Shown here piece after piece: positions 44,110 through 56,439 of a stretch of 64,000 nucleotides of DNA (within the stretch, counting starts at the first letter, position 1; each line of letters opens with the position of its first letter). The stretch lies in NCBI GenBank assembly GCA_037974335.1, contig CM075760.1, forward strand, positions 69,059,477-69,123,476, written 5' to 3'. Source of the DNA: Prionace glauca. Its lineage: Eukaryota > Chordata > Chondrichthyes > Carcharhiniformes > Carcharhinidae. The translations under genes and the position numbers were made by a program. The notes beneath the pieces were generated by a model. The model did not search any database. It was not told where the DNA came from and saw nothing but the letters and a program-made list of their open reading frames with translations.

Positions 44110-44460
44110 ATGCCGGTTTTAATTGTGATGTTGATTTGTAAATTATATGAAATTTATCAGACAACACACAAAGACGCACACACACATATTCTGTCGTTCC
44201 CATTCTTCCCCACAAATTGTTTCCCTTTCACACACACACACACACGTTTTCTTTTAACTTAAAACTACATCTTGGCTTCCTGGGAGCCTTCAGAGACCCA
44301 ACTAAATTTCAAATGGAATGAGGAACATTTTCCCTAACGCCAAGTTTGCTGAGGTGGACATTAAAGGTCCTGTGGTCTCCAATAGCTCCCTGGGCAACAT
44401 CCCTCCTTTTAACCAAAATCAACAAAAATATATTCCCATGGATTGAGCCATTTTCATCTG
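44110..44460. other. Intergenic DNA, nothing recognised
   Basis: A short (CA)n stretch lies near 44170-44255. No gene was seen. Confidence 0.45.
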
Positions 44461-44463
44461 ATA

Positions 44464-45640
44464 CTGCCCTGGCAACATCTGAACATAACCACAGGCGTAG
44501 GCCACTCAGGTCCTCGAACTGGCCCCACCATTTACAAACATAGAACCCTACAGTGCAGAAACAGGCCCTTCGGCCCATCGAGTCTGCACCGAACACAATC
44601 CCACCCAGACCCTATCCCCATATCCCTACACATTTACCTGCTAATCCCTCTAACCTACACATCCCAGGACACTAAGGGGCAATTTTAGCATAGCCAATGA
44701 ACCTAATCTGCACATCTTTGGACTGTGGGAAGAAACCGGAGCACCTGGAGAAAACCCACGCAGACACGAGGAGAATGTGCAAACTCCACACAGGCAGTGA
44801 CCCGAGCCGGGAATCGAACCCAGGACCCTGGAGCTGTGAAGCAGCAGTGCTAACCACTGTGCTACCGTGCCGCCATGATCTTATTTAATAAGATCATGGC
44901 TGATCTGTGGCTGAATCCATTTTGGCTTCGCTAAGTCCATATCTCTTGATACACCTGTTCAATTAAAGAAGACCTCAGACTTATATGTAACAATTGTACC
45001 AGCTCCCACCGGCAATTGCCGAAGAGAGTTCCAATCATTCACCTTTCTCGACATGTACTAATGTTTTCTATCAACTCTCCTGAAAGGCCTTTCCCTATTT
45101 TTTTCAACTATGGCCTTTTAACCACGAACCTTCAATTAATTGAAACAATCCTTCCCTGTAGGTATTTCATAGGTTTCTATCAGAACAGCCCTCAATCTTC
45201 TGAATTCGAGAGAAAAATGTCTAAATTCGTCTAATCTCTCCTCGCAACTTGCGTTGAACTCCGTCCAGAGTCAACATTTTTCCAAAGATATGTTGCCCAT
45301 ACTTGCTCACAGTACTCTAATTGGGATGGAACAAGGATTGTGCACAATTGGAGCACAACATCTGCCTCCGTATCCCCCAGTCCTTTGGATATGGAGGGAG
45401 GCATTCCATTGGTCTTAATGATTATTTTCTGCAGCAGATCGTAACATTTTAAGAAACTATGTGCCGAACCCCAAATCCTATTTGGCATCCACTAAATTTA
45501 GCGTTGTCCCTTCTACAAATTATATCACAATCGATCATTTGGATATTTGACTCTTTGTCCCATAATCTAAGCCCTTAATGAATATTGTAAATAATTGAGG
45601 CCCCAGACAGATTCCTGCCGTACACCACTTCATCTGCATA
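44464..45640 (-). mobile_element. Old CR1-like LINE, 3' half
   Basis: The 3' tail words 'ccacaggcgtaggccactca' and 'gatcatggctgatctgtggc' are followed by a decayed ORF2 region: 'cagtactctaattgggatgg' and 'ttgtaaataattgaggcccc'. A SINE interrupts the tail (44536-44876). The element stops at 45640 and appears to resume at 47440. Confidence 0.7.
44536..44876 (-). mobile_element. Full-length tRNA-derived SINE
   Basis: Minus-strand copy, complete from head ('gtgctaccgtgccgcc' on the plus strand at its right end) to 3' end ('catagaaccctacagtgcag' at its left end). It sits inside LINE sequence that would otherwise read 'ccaccatttaataagatc'. Confidence 0.92.
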
Positions 45641-46099
45641 ATTCAGCAACGGACAGGTACAATTCATTGCACCATAAATTTTGGCACCTTGCAGAAGAGG
45701 AAGTAATATTACATTAATGGATGTGAATTCTTGTTACATTGATACCATAGATCATACCTGACAATGATATTTTCACACTAACTGTAATTACAAAGTATTG
45801 CCAGCAGATGGAAATAAATCTTGGTGGGTTACATTACATGAAGCATGGACTGCCGCAATACACTGGACCCTGCATCTGTTCATTTTGAATTGGCCTCCAT
45901 ATGTATATATGTTAGAATGGACCCCGTCCATGATTATAATATATTATAACATATAGCACGCTGTTTAAACTGGTATTGCACCAGTACATGTCAATGTATA
46001 CATCACACAATCACCTTGATCCGAATTTTTCCAGGTAGGATCTAACTTTGCACTTCTGCCACGTACAGTTCTGAATGGTGGTGGACATTAAAGAAATTA

Positions 46100-47190
46100 A
46101 CCGCAGCAGGAGCCTCAAATAAAACCTCAATTCTTAGCGATGTGAGAGCTCAGCAAATGGAGAAGATCAAAACTGAAACAATTGCTACAATCTTCCGCCA
46201 GAAGTGCCGAGAGGATTTTCCATCTCGGCCTCCTCCTGAGGTCCCCAGCATCACAGATGCCAGTTTCCAAGCAGCTCAATGCCTTTCACAGGATAAGATT
46301 GGAACAGGAGTAAGCCATTCGAGCCCGGGAGCCCGCTCCACCATGCAATATGATCATGATTGATCTGTGGCCTAACCCTGTGCTGAAGAGGTTGGACACT
46401 GCAAGGATTATTGGTCCTGACAATATTTCAGCAATAATAATGATGATTTGTGCTCTGGAGTGAGCTGCGCCCCGGCCAATCTATTAAAGTATAGCTACAT
46501 CACTATCACATACCCAACAGTGTGGAAAATTAGCAGGCATGCTCTATCGCAAAAGGAAGGGCAAATACATCCCGGCCAATTATCGTCCAATGCAATCTCA
46601 CTCGATCAAAATAATAGAAAGTATCGAGGATCAACCGATCAGTAATAATAATAATAATAATAATCTACTCAATGAAGCTCAGTCTGGGTTCCACTAGGAG
46701 CATTCGGTTCCAGAAATCATTTAAACTTAGTCCAAATATAGTGTAAATAGCTGTTTTAATGAGGTGAGAGTGCCCACCCTCCACATCAACACAACACTTG
46801 ACCGATGATGGCATCAAGAACCCTGAGCCAATCTGCAGTCAATGGGAATCCGGGGGTAAACATTCCACTGGCTTCAGTCACACCGAGTACAGAGTAAGGT
46901 GGTTGGGGTTGTTGAAAGCCAATCAGCTCAGTCCCAGGGTATTGCTGCAGGAACTCCTCAGGATAGTGTGGCCTAATCTTCACCCTTCATTAGAAGGTCA
47001 GAAGTGGGATGTTCACTAATGATTGCACACTGTTCAGCACATTAGAGACTCCCCAGATACTGGAGCAGTCCGTGTCCATATGCAGCAAGACTTAGAACAC
47101 ATTCAGGCTTTGGTTGAGGAGTGGAGAGTAACATTCACGCCACACAGTGTCAGACAATGACCTTCTTTAAGGAAGAGAGATTCCTGGCTT
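46100..47190 (+). mobile_element. Degenerate LINE reverse-transcriptase remnant
   Basis: The plus strand keeps pieces of a second LINE family: 'cccggccaattatcgtccaa' (NYRP block), 'gctcagtctgggttccac' (AQSGF block), 'ttgaccgatgatggcatcaa', 'gaactcctcaggatagtgtg' (PQGS block) and 'atgttcactaatgattgcac' (ADD block). All frames are broken. A tail fragment of another repeat ('aacaggagtaagccattcga') lies at about 46303. It probably inserted into the LINE at 44.46-48.46 kb. Confidence 0.7.
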
Positions 47191-47194
47191 GGGT

Positions 47195-47420
47195 CACTAT
47201 CTGTACGGAGTCTGCACGTTCTCCCCGTGTCTATATGGGTTTCTTCCGGGTGTTCCGCTTTCCTCCCATAGTCCAAAAGACGCCCTGGTTAGGGTGCATT
47301 GGGCCGTGCTAAATTCTCCCTCAGTGTAACCCGAACAGATGCTGGAATGTGGCGACTCGGGAATTTTCACAGTAACTTCATTGCAGTGTTAACACAAAGT
47401 TATTTGTGACGAATGAACAC
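47195..47420 (+). mobile_element. SINE body with LINE-type 3' tail
   Basis: It has the body 'gagtctgcacgttctccccg' and 'cctcccatagtccaaaag', then a tail of a different type, 'cagtaacttcattgcagtgt' ending in 'ttatttgtgac'. The same tail alone is found at 48480-48545. Confidence 0.75.
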
Positions 47421-47439
47421 ATTTAACATTTGGGACCCT

Positions 47440-48460
47440 GCGGTACCCCACTGTTAGCTGACCGTCACTCGGAAGAAGACCCATTTATTTCCACTCTCTG
47501 TTTCTTATCTGTCAATGAATTCTATACCGAGGCCAACATATCACTCCCCATCTCAAGTGCTTTCATTGGGCCTACCAATATTTTATGAAGAGCCTTCTGA
47601 AATATCTTCTGGTGCAAATACACCACGTAAACTGGTTGCATCCCTCCCCCTCCCTAACCGAAAGAACCCCACTACCCCCATCCCCACCTATTATTTACAC
47701 CCTTAAAAAATGCAAGTAGTTTTGTTAAGATAAACATGTCTTTCTTAAGCCCATACTGGTTTCATCAAACTCTGTCCATGCTTTCCAAATATTTTCCTAT
47801 CATGGATTTGATAACAATCTCTAACTGATGCTGAAGTCAGTCTGTAATTTATCAGTTTTATTCTCCCTTTCTCTGTATATATCGGGGTTACATTTGTCAC
47901 CCTCTAACCTGTAGGAACTGTTTCGGCCTGTATAGAATTTTAGAAGATGGGCAGCAATGTATCCAACATTTCCTGGGCCATTTCCTTCCATATTCTGGGA
48001 TTACCAGGCCCCAGTGACCAACCAGAATTTCACCCTATTATTTTCCCCAGAATGATTTTACTAATACTGGTTTCCCTCAATACCGTCTTACAACTACCCC
48101 CTTGGTTCCCGAACATTTCTGGGATGATACTTGTGTGAAGGTAGTGTCAAACTTAGAGTTCTATTCATTCAATATTTCTTTATTCCCCAATATACATTCC
48201 CTGGATTCGGGCTCTAAGGGATTTACATTTAACTTAACCAATCCTTCTCCCTTCAGATATTGATATAAACGGTTCTAATTAATTTTTATGTTCCCTGCAA
48301 TTTTACTTCCATTTTCTATTTCCCCCTCGATTATTTGGACTTTTTTTTTGTTGAATTTTAAAAATCTCTGAAAACTCAGGCTTGTTCCTTCTTCTGGTAA
48401 TTTTCTGTAGCTTTTAACTAAGAAGTAACATTTCCTCCCCTGAAAGACATCCGAGAAAAA
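47440..48460 (-). mobile_element. Old CR1-like LINE, 5' half
   Basis: The decayed ORF2 RT region resumes with 'ctgcggtaccccactgttag', then 'tcttaagcccatactggttt' and 'accaggccccagtgacc' (GPDG block reversed). It fits on to the end of the piece at 45640, so about 1.8 kb was inserted between. Confidence 0.65.
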
Positions 48461-48479
48461 GATGAGCTTTGACCATATA

Positions 48480-48545
48480 TGATTTTCACAGTAACTTCAT
48501 TACAGTGTGAATGTAAACCCATTTGTGACGATTAAATAAACTTCA
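48480..48545 (+). mobile_element. SINE 3' tail fragment
   Basis: The sequence 'cacagtaacttcattacagt' with 'catttgtgacgattaaata' is the same tail as at 47370-47410. Confidence 0.7.
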
Positions 48546-48899
48546 AACCTTTAAATACACACGATGTCTTTATCAAGTAACTGAGTTGAAATTCCCCAGC
48601 TGCCAGGGTGGAACTGGAACTCCTGTCCCAAACTTCTGGAATACTAGCTTAATAATGATATTGCTATACTACCCCCGAGACTGAAATATCATCACATTTA
48701 TTAATGGAATAATTGAACATTCAGTACTGGGTCACAGGTTGGATCGCGAGGTATCTTGTGGGAATTGAATACGTTACAATTTGACTAAGAAATAATGTTG
48801 TTTCCATTCTTAACTGATCACAGATGTGTTTTGGCATGATGACATTTAACTCAGTGCGCCTAAAGTCTGAGATCTATGTCCAATATTACATTATACATT

Positions 48900-50688
48900 T
48901 ATAAAACGAATACATTACAGATGAATTTATGCTACATTCGGTTATTTCTCCCGTTGTGTACACTGAGCCATCTCTCTATTTATGCTACATTAGTTCCTCT
49001 CTATTAGTACTAGAGTAGATCACGGATCTGATCCTATTACATCTGATCCCATCTCTGTTTATATTACACAGGATTTGTATATTTACATACATCTCTGTTA
49101 ATTCAACATATGACCATGTGTATGTTGCCTGACATTTAACTGTCAGAAGGAAGTCTTCTCCTGGCCTTGAATCTTATTCTGACAGAATGAGAATGATTCA
49201 TGGGAATCCATGTCAAAGTTCCATCAATTCATGAAATGACAAGGGGGAATAGGTGAGGTAGGGAAGGTCATATCGGGCTTGACGTTAATCGTGTATAAGC
49301 TGCACTATCAGAACAGGTGAACACGTGGTTTGTTCCCTTAGAACTGAGCAGTTTATGGGAGATTTAGTACAGACGCTCAAAGTGATGAATGGGAATGTTT
49401 TACTCATTAGAAAGAGACTGTTACTCACTGGCAAGTGGGCAGTATACAGAAGATTGATTACAATGCACTAGGATATGTCTCTTTATGTACTGAGTTTGAC
49501 TCACTTGAATCATTATTGCAACAGATCTCATATTTGTTTACATTGCATAAAATGCCGCTTTATTTATTCTATTTGCGTTGTACCAGAGCCAGTCTTTAAT
49601 TATATGACAGTAGGCCTTGTCTGTTTTTACACTACATTTGGTTATTTCTCTCGTTATGCCACTCTCGGCCATCTCTCTATTTATGCTGCATTAGATCCTC
49701 TCAATTAATTCGACAGGAGACCACGGATCTGTTCATATTTCATCAGATCTCATCTCTTTTTTATGTTACAGGGGATTTGTCTCTTTGAATGACACCAACA
49801 TCTGTCTCTGTTAATCTAACATACGACCATGAATATGTTGCCTGCCGAGATATTATCAATTCCGATATAATATGGGTGTGCCTGTCTGACACTAATCATT
49901 CTTGATGGAGCAGTAAGTTTAATTTTTACTAATTTCGATAAGTAGCTGCGAGAAATATCTAATTGCTCTGTTATTGTGTGAGTAATATTCCGTTTGAACA
50001 ATTTCTCAGTGATTCACTGGTGTTCGGGGACTGGTCAATATCTGAATAATCGTACAGTGCTCATTACAATATCTTCAAGCAACCACCGTTGTGATACATT
50101 TTATTAGTTGAATATTGCACTGCACTGTGTCAATTTGACACAGACTTCAGAGATAAAGATTGACCTGTCTTATTTAAAGCATCCAACAGATTCACTGACT
50201 GTGTGAGACAGAATTCTGTACTCGCAATATCGCCAGATGGGCTCCCAGAGGCTAAATATCTATCCACTCATTAATTACTTATCTGTTTCACGGAGAAATA
50301 AATCGAAATCGCCACAGAACGAGTGTTGACAGTTAGGTTATGTTTGAATAGAATTATATATTCTGTAATTTGTATTGTTACCTTCGAAATTATTTTTCAC
50401 TTTCGGATGTCTTCATCTGCCTATGCCTAAGCTTTGTAATTCCCTCCCTAAATCTCCTTATTTCACTTTCCTCGTCTAAGTCAATCCATAAAACTGTCCC
50501 TGTATTGGCCATCCTTTCAGTCACCTGTTCAAATATCTCGTTGGTCACAAGCAAGATGCTGTGGGTGCCCGAGATCCGAACAGAAAATGCTAGAAACACT
50601 CAATGGTTCATTCTTCATCAGTGGAATGGTTTACGGCTCTCTCCCTCTGTCTCTCTCTCTCTCTCCCCCCGCCTCTGCCCCTGCCTCC

Positions 50689-50726
<38 letters not shown>

Positions 50727-50920
50727 GCCTCTGCCCCTGCCTCCCTCTCTCTCTGTCTCTCCCTCTCTCTCGCACACACATTTGTTGTAGACATGTACAG
50801 CAAGACACTGGGCCTTGTGTCTTTATTTACTGCATGCAACTCATTTGAATCATTATTGCAATAGATCTTATATTTGTTTAAACGACATAACATACCAAAC
50901 CATTTATTATTATTTGATGA
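48900..50920. repeat. Tandemly duplicated AT-rich degenerate repeats
   Basis: About 48920-49140 matches 49615-49850 ('catctctctatttatgct', 'cacggatctgatcc' against 'cacggatctgttca'). About 49465-49575 matches 50805-50910 ('ttgaatcattattgcaa' and 'agatct.atatttgttta'). The units themselves are built of a roughly 40-bp phrase about 'atctctgtttatattaca'. No gene is present. Confidence 0.7.
50640..50775. repeat. (CT)n microsatellite
   Basis: CT-rich tract with two near-identical halves separated by 'ccccccgcctctgcccctgc' words. It is non-coding. Confidence 0.9.
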
Positions 50921-51359
50921 CATGCCGTGAGAAATGTTACAAATCATAATTTCTGAGTTCTTGTTCAGCCAAGAGGCCATTTCTGTTACATTGGGCTCCA
51001 TCTCAGATATGATTGTGTCAGGCTCTGTGTCATGCACTACTGAACACATCCGTGCCTTACTTTGTGTTATATTGGACACTAATAATAAAGCCAACACTGT
51101 CTCCGTAACTGGTTTTCTATTAAATGCGTTTGACAGATGGAAAAAAAGGACAGAACGAGATGAAAAGATGGAAATTAGCTTTAAAAATGTAATGGGGTTC
51201 GAAGAATGTGTTTCGTCTTGTTAATAACTACTGGGAGTTGTTCATCATATTTAATTGCTCTCGCATTTCCTGGAATATTTTATTGAAAGTTTGGGATGAA
51301 ACTTGTAACATCCTCTTGTTCAAAAGAGATTGAGGAACAGAATGAATGTATGCCACATT

Positions 51360-51565
51360 GCACTGCAAATGGACATTAAAGGACAATTCAACATGGCCAC
51401 TCCAACTAACCTGTACATCTTTGGACTGTAGGAAGAAAGCAATAAACCTGGAGGAACTCCACGCACATACGGGGTGAATGTGTAAACACCACACAGTTAC
51501 ACAAGGCTTAAATGGAACCTGTGTCCCTAACAGTCTGAGGTACCAGTACTAATCACTGTGTAAAT
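51360..51565 (-). mobile_element. tRNA-derived SINE, decayed
   Basis: Minus-strand body: 'aacctgtacatctttggact', 'ggaggaactccacgcacata', then a decayed head 'ggtaccagtactaatcactg'. Confidence 0.75.
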
Positions 51566-51599
51566 AATTGCTATTAATTTTAGCATGATATTGTAATTT

Positions 51600-53095
51600 A
51601 TTCAGTATTTATTGTACATTCTGTGTCTCAGTCAATAAATAAAGTTAATGAATGGCCCTGGACGCTCTTGAATGTGATGTACAGCTGGTCATTCCGCTGC
51701 CAAGGCAATGCATCTTTCAAATGATTCACTGAACTTCTCTCTTTCTCTGTCTCAGACTGAACCTAAATCAGATAACCTCTCTCCTCTCTCTCACTCTCCA
51801 TTAACTCACACAGGTTCCCAGGAGACGGATCTGACTCCGAGACTATTTCTTTCTTCTTCCTTAAGGCACCTTGTGACTGAAAAGATAAAGCACAAAAATC
51901 TCAGCAGAGGAAAATTCATTGTAGGAACTTAACCATTTCACTCAATTAACCTCTCTCCTCTATTTCTCACACACAACACCCAGCACACTTAAACTTTCTA
52001 TTTCGGAATGTCTCTGCGGATAAAAAATGTTGCTTTAATTTTTTCTCTTTTCCCTCAATCGTAACCTTCAGTCCATCTTCCCTTCAATTAATCTGTTTAA
52101 ACACCAAAAATGACCATTTTCTTGATTCATTAATATGGGAATGTGGGTGACTGTAATGCTGAGACCGGCAGCAATCTGTGTGACTGTTCTTGATGCTTTC
52201 AGAGTGAGTTCACCCTCACAGGCAGGAAGACTGTTCACGGTGATAACATCAAACTGGCCCCGGTTGTTTCATTCTCAGGTAACACAACTTCCTGTTTCTT
52301 TGCTGCCGGTTCCAAACCGCACATCTCACTTCCGAGCAGAAAATAAATCCAGAGACCACAATCTGGTGAGAACATCTGTCAGTGCGGCTTATATCTGCCC
52401 ACAGAGTCAGGGCAGAGTCAGACAGGTCACATTGCGGTCACATTTACAAATGAGTCTGGTGTGATCTGGTTAAAGTTTCCATTCTCGGACATAACTGGAT
52501 GCTCAGTGGATCAGTCACTGAACTCCCCCGGGATCTGTGAAGGGAGGGAATGATAGCTGTTATCTTTCATTGTTTGATCATTTTCTCTCCATCTGCTATT
52601 TAATTTTGTTCCTCAGCTTTTATCTGTCAGCCCCCCTCCGGTTTGCTTTCTCCTAACTCTCCCGCTGTCTCTATCTCCTTGCCAGTCTTTTCAACACATT
52701 TATTAGTGTTCGTAATCATGAAGTTGTGATTGGGTTAATTAAAGGGAGAATCTTTCAACTGGGGGACGGTCAGCAACCAATGGGCACAAATTTATTTTAT
52801 TGAGCAGCGAGACAGAAAGGTAAGTGTTTACTTTTACACCAGAGTTGTGCTGAACTGGAATGAACAGCTTGGAAGGGTGATGGAATTAGATTTCACAGAA
52901 ACTTTGGAAAATAAATTCGATATATTCTTCATGGGGTGAAGTTTTGAAGGATTCTCGAGAATGGGAGCATTTTAAGGTTCATCTATATCAGTGTCCCAGC
53001 ATCCTTTTTGTGTCTCTCCCTGTCCTTCATTAAAACGGAATAAAATGGAATAATTATACAACTGTCGTCTTGTGCTAATCTTATCTTTTGACAGC
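51600..53095. other. Intergenic DNA, nothing recognised
   Basis: No gene or repeat that I can name. A plus-strand frame of 109 codons at 52135-52464 has no recognisable domain and no supporting context. Confidence 0.45.
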
Positions 53096-53104
53096 ACCTG
53101 TGTG

Positions 53105-53270
53105 TTGTGTGAGTGAGTGTGTGTGTGTGTGTGTATGTGTGTGTGTTTGTGTGTGTTGTATATGTGTGTGTGTGTTTGTGTGTGTGTGTGAGTGTGTGTT
53201 TGTGTGTGTGTGTGTTTCTGTGTGTGTGTGTTTGTGTGTCTGTATGTGAGTGTGTTTGTGTGTGTGTAAT
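53105..53270. repeat. (TG)n microsatellite
   Basis: TG repeat with T and A interruptions, non-coding. Confidence 0.95.
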
Positions 53271-53741
53271 TGCCAGGAACCCTTCCGAAAATCCATTCTA
53301 TTTACAAAAGATCACTTTGAACAGATTAGCATCGGATCGAACTTTTTTTTTAGAAAAACACAATAATTCTTAATATTTATTGCACTATTTTTCTCCCTCC
53401 GATGAGGGTTTCATACTTAGTGATTTCAGTCCTCGCGTGTGCTAATTCTGTCTGTAAATGTGAAACTGCTTGTAAAAATGAGAAAGAACAGATTATTTTC
53501 TGCTCCTCTCACAGATTCGCCATCGGTACCTCAGATAACAGAAATATATGGAGTCCGCTATGACTGTCCCACCTTTTGAATACAAGCCTCAGTCAGGTTG
53601 AGTCAGTCACTCTTGCGGTGTCAGGTTATAAAAAGGGCGAACTCCTTCTGGAAACTCCAATCACGGATAATATCGTTCAATATTCACATTCCAGCGGTTC
53701 CCAGACTCACAAACACCGGCGCCTGCAGTTACAGGGGACCA

Positions 53742-53755
53742 CCAGCAGATGGTGG
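53742..53755 (+). promoter_or_regulatory. CTCF-like motif between clusters
   Basis: The sequence CCAGCAGATGGTGG fits the CTCF core CCASYAGRKGGCRS with one mismatch. It lies about 560 bp from the left breakpoint of the cluster B segment. A single motif match has low predictive value. Confidence 0.3.
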
Positions 53756-54589
53756 TGCTGTATCAGTCTAATCACAAGAAAGTGCAGCAGGTTTGAGGAG
53801 AGATTTGGGGAAAATTTATTTTCCTGTTTCTCCAGAAAGGGAACATTTAGTAAAGCAACTGCATTAATCTCTCTGTCTGTAATATTCATTTTAACGGCCT
53901 TTATTAACATTGTGTCAGTCCTGGATAGATAAAATATTCCCATTTTGAAGCTTTTGGTCTACATTATACAAGTTACCCTGATGCAGGAAAAGACCACCGG
54001 AGTTGGAATGAAAATGTTGAACCCTCATTCCTGTCACGATTTTCACTGACTTTTTACTGTGTTTACGCCAGTCCAACGCCGGCATACCCACATCACGATT
54101 TTCCCTGCCAGTTATAAACATCAACAGATTTCACATTTATTTAGCAGGAAAGGTTTTGGTGTTGGTTCTTGCGCAACAGGCGGTCCCTAAAACACAATAA
54201 ACAAAGAGGTTAAATGTTGCTTCAATTGTTTCTGTTGGTTATTCTCTTTCTCTTATGAACGCGCATCTCTGACATCTCCTCCAGTCACACAACCCTGTGA
54301 GATGGCTGTACTGATCTTATTGTGGCATCATGAGCCTTCCACATACAACATGACTTGTATCTATAAATTCTCATCTTGAACATTTCAATTGAAATTTCAA
54401 GGCGAGCAGAGGTTTCTGAGCAGAATGGTTCAGATTCCCATCCCCTTTAATGTGAACAAGTTGTTTCTGATTTCCCTACACAGGTTGTCTATTAAACATT
54501 GACTGAACACAGGGGGTGAATGTGAGAAGCTGAAGTTTCCAGTTGAAGAGGTTCCCAGTGTCTCTGAGCAGCTGAACTGGGGAAGCCTT

Positions 54590-55260
54590 TGGGCAGAGAC
54601 TGTCCTGCTGCTATTTCCCTTCCTGGCCACCGGGGGTCCCTGTAACACGCCCGGGCGCTGCTCCGCCCAGTGTCACCTCTTGCCCACTCCGGCCCGGCCG
54701 CTGCTCGTTGGCGGAACATCCGGGGCCTGTAGAGAGGCGGGGACAGCCGCCATATTGCAGTGACGTCACCGTCAGCCCCTCCCCCCGTCGAGGAAAAAGC
54801 GACGGTTGAGAAATGTAGAAAGTGAGAGAAATTCCCACCCGGAAATCCCGCCCGGAGCGGAATTAAAATTAAATAAAATACATATTTTTATAAAGAGGCA
54901 GGTGGCGGAACCGCGCATGTGCGGTAGTATTTTCCCAGAGCGCACCGCGCGGGGGTGATTGAAAAACAGACGGAATAAAAAACAGAAACGATTTTCCCGA
55001 ATGGAGAAGGAACCGAAAGTCTGACGGGTGAGGATGTGAATAATAATCATCAGAATTTAAAATATTAAAAGATTAACATGGAACTGCCTGGGCGCATGTG
55101 CAAGGAGGGGAATTCCCCCAGAGTGCAGCGCGCGGGACGCCGTCTCCCCTGGCAACGCAAGATGGCCGCTGCCGGCGGCGGGTGTGATTGTGGCGCAGGC
55201 GCAGTGAGGTCTGCCTGCAGCCCATTGTCCAGACTGCCCCCCAGTGGATGTGATGGGGAT
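54590..55260. promoter_or_regulatory. CpG-rich promoter-like element, copy B
   Basis: Copy of 1040-1720. The YY1-type motif is at 55159-55170 and the NRF1-like 'gcgcaggcgcag' at 55193-55204. Unlike copy A it has a full CRE palindrome TGACGTCA at 54761-54768, where copy A reads TGACATTA. It is GC-richer overall, so copy A may be the more decayed one. Confidence 0.5.
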
Positions 55261-55419
55261 GGTGCAGCAGATGGAGCAACAATCCCAGTTTCAATGGGGG
55301 GAGAGAAGCTGCAATGCTGCTCCCTGTTGTTCACTCCTCTCCCCAGTCTCAGCATTGCAGAGTGTTTAAACAAGAGGGTGCAATGTCACAGCAGCAGGGT
55401 CTCCATGTCCTTCCGGTAG

Positions 55420-56320
55420 TACGGTGACCAGAACTGGACGCAGTACTCCAAACGCGGTCTAACCAACTTTCTGCACAACTGTAGCATTAGACGCCAGCTC
55501 CTATACTATATACCCCTTCCTATAAAGGCTAGTATTCCGTAAGCTTTCTTCGCAACCTTCTCCACCTGTGTTGCCACCTTCAGAGACTTGAGCACTTGCA
55601 GTCCCGGGTCCCTCTGTATTTCTATACTCTTAACTGGTCTACCCTTTATCATGTAATTCCCCTCTACATTATTCCTTCCAAAATGCATCACCTCGCATTT
55701 ATCAGGATCAATATCTATCTTGAGAAATTTGCCTACCTCGGAATTCCTTTCACAGAAATATTACCACGATGCCACTGTCACCCTTTCAACATTGATAGAT
55801 TACTTACAGCAGAGAAGAAGACCGCTTTGAATCGTCATGTATGCGTTTGCCCTCTAAAAGACCAGTTCATCCAATAACACTCTGTACCCCACAGTCTAGC
55901 ATTTTGTTCATTTTCAGACAATTATCCAATCCCATTTTGAACCCATTAATTGGCTGTGCCTGCAGCACACTCTCAAACAGCACATTCCAGGTCTGGATCA
56001 CTCACTGTCTGAAAATGTTTTTTCCTGATGTCTCCATGTTTCCTTCACCAATTTACTTCAACCCGTGCCCTCTGTGTCAAAATCCTTCTGCCATTGAAAG
56101 TTTCTCTCTATCTACTCTGTCAAGACCCCTCAGGATTTTGAATGCCTCATTACAGTCACATCAGCAACTTTCTGTGAAGAAAATTAGTCCCAAACTCTCC
56201 AAAATATGTTCGCCACTGAAGTTTCTGATCTCTGGAATTATTCTCGTGTTTTCCTCCTGCATCCAGTCCTCTGATTTTACATTCTGCCTTACGTTCGGTC
56301 AGTTAGTGCTAGCTTGAACA
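55420..56320 (-). mobile_element. CR1-like LINE fragments, cluster B
   Basis: Orthologous to 1880-2790. Minus-strand frames again give FGRNNVEGNYMIKGRPVKSI and AKKAYGILAFIGRG before decaying. Confidence 0.75.
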
Positions 56321-56439
56321 CATGAAACACCCTTCATGCCCTGGAGTGAAGATTCGGAGCAAATTCATTTCTCATTTCTGGCGGACTAAGGGGAATCAGA
56401 CAAGGTTAATGGCAGTTTAAATGCTGCTGGTCCTCCATA

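Noticed and set aside
52135-52464. 109-codon plus-strand frame as a possible gene
   Set aside because: No domain, signal peptide or splice context that I can recognise.
55078-55419. 113-codon plus-strand frame in the CpG-rich element
   Set aside because: The homologous frame in copy A is shifted and short, so it is not under coding constraint.
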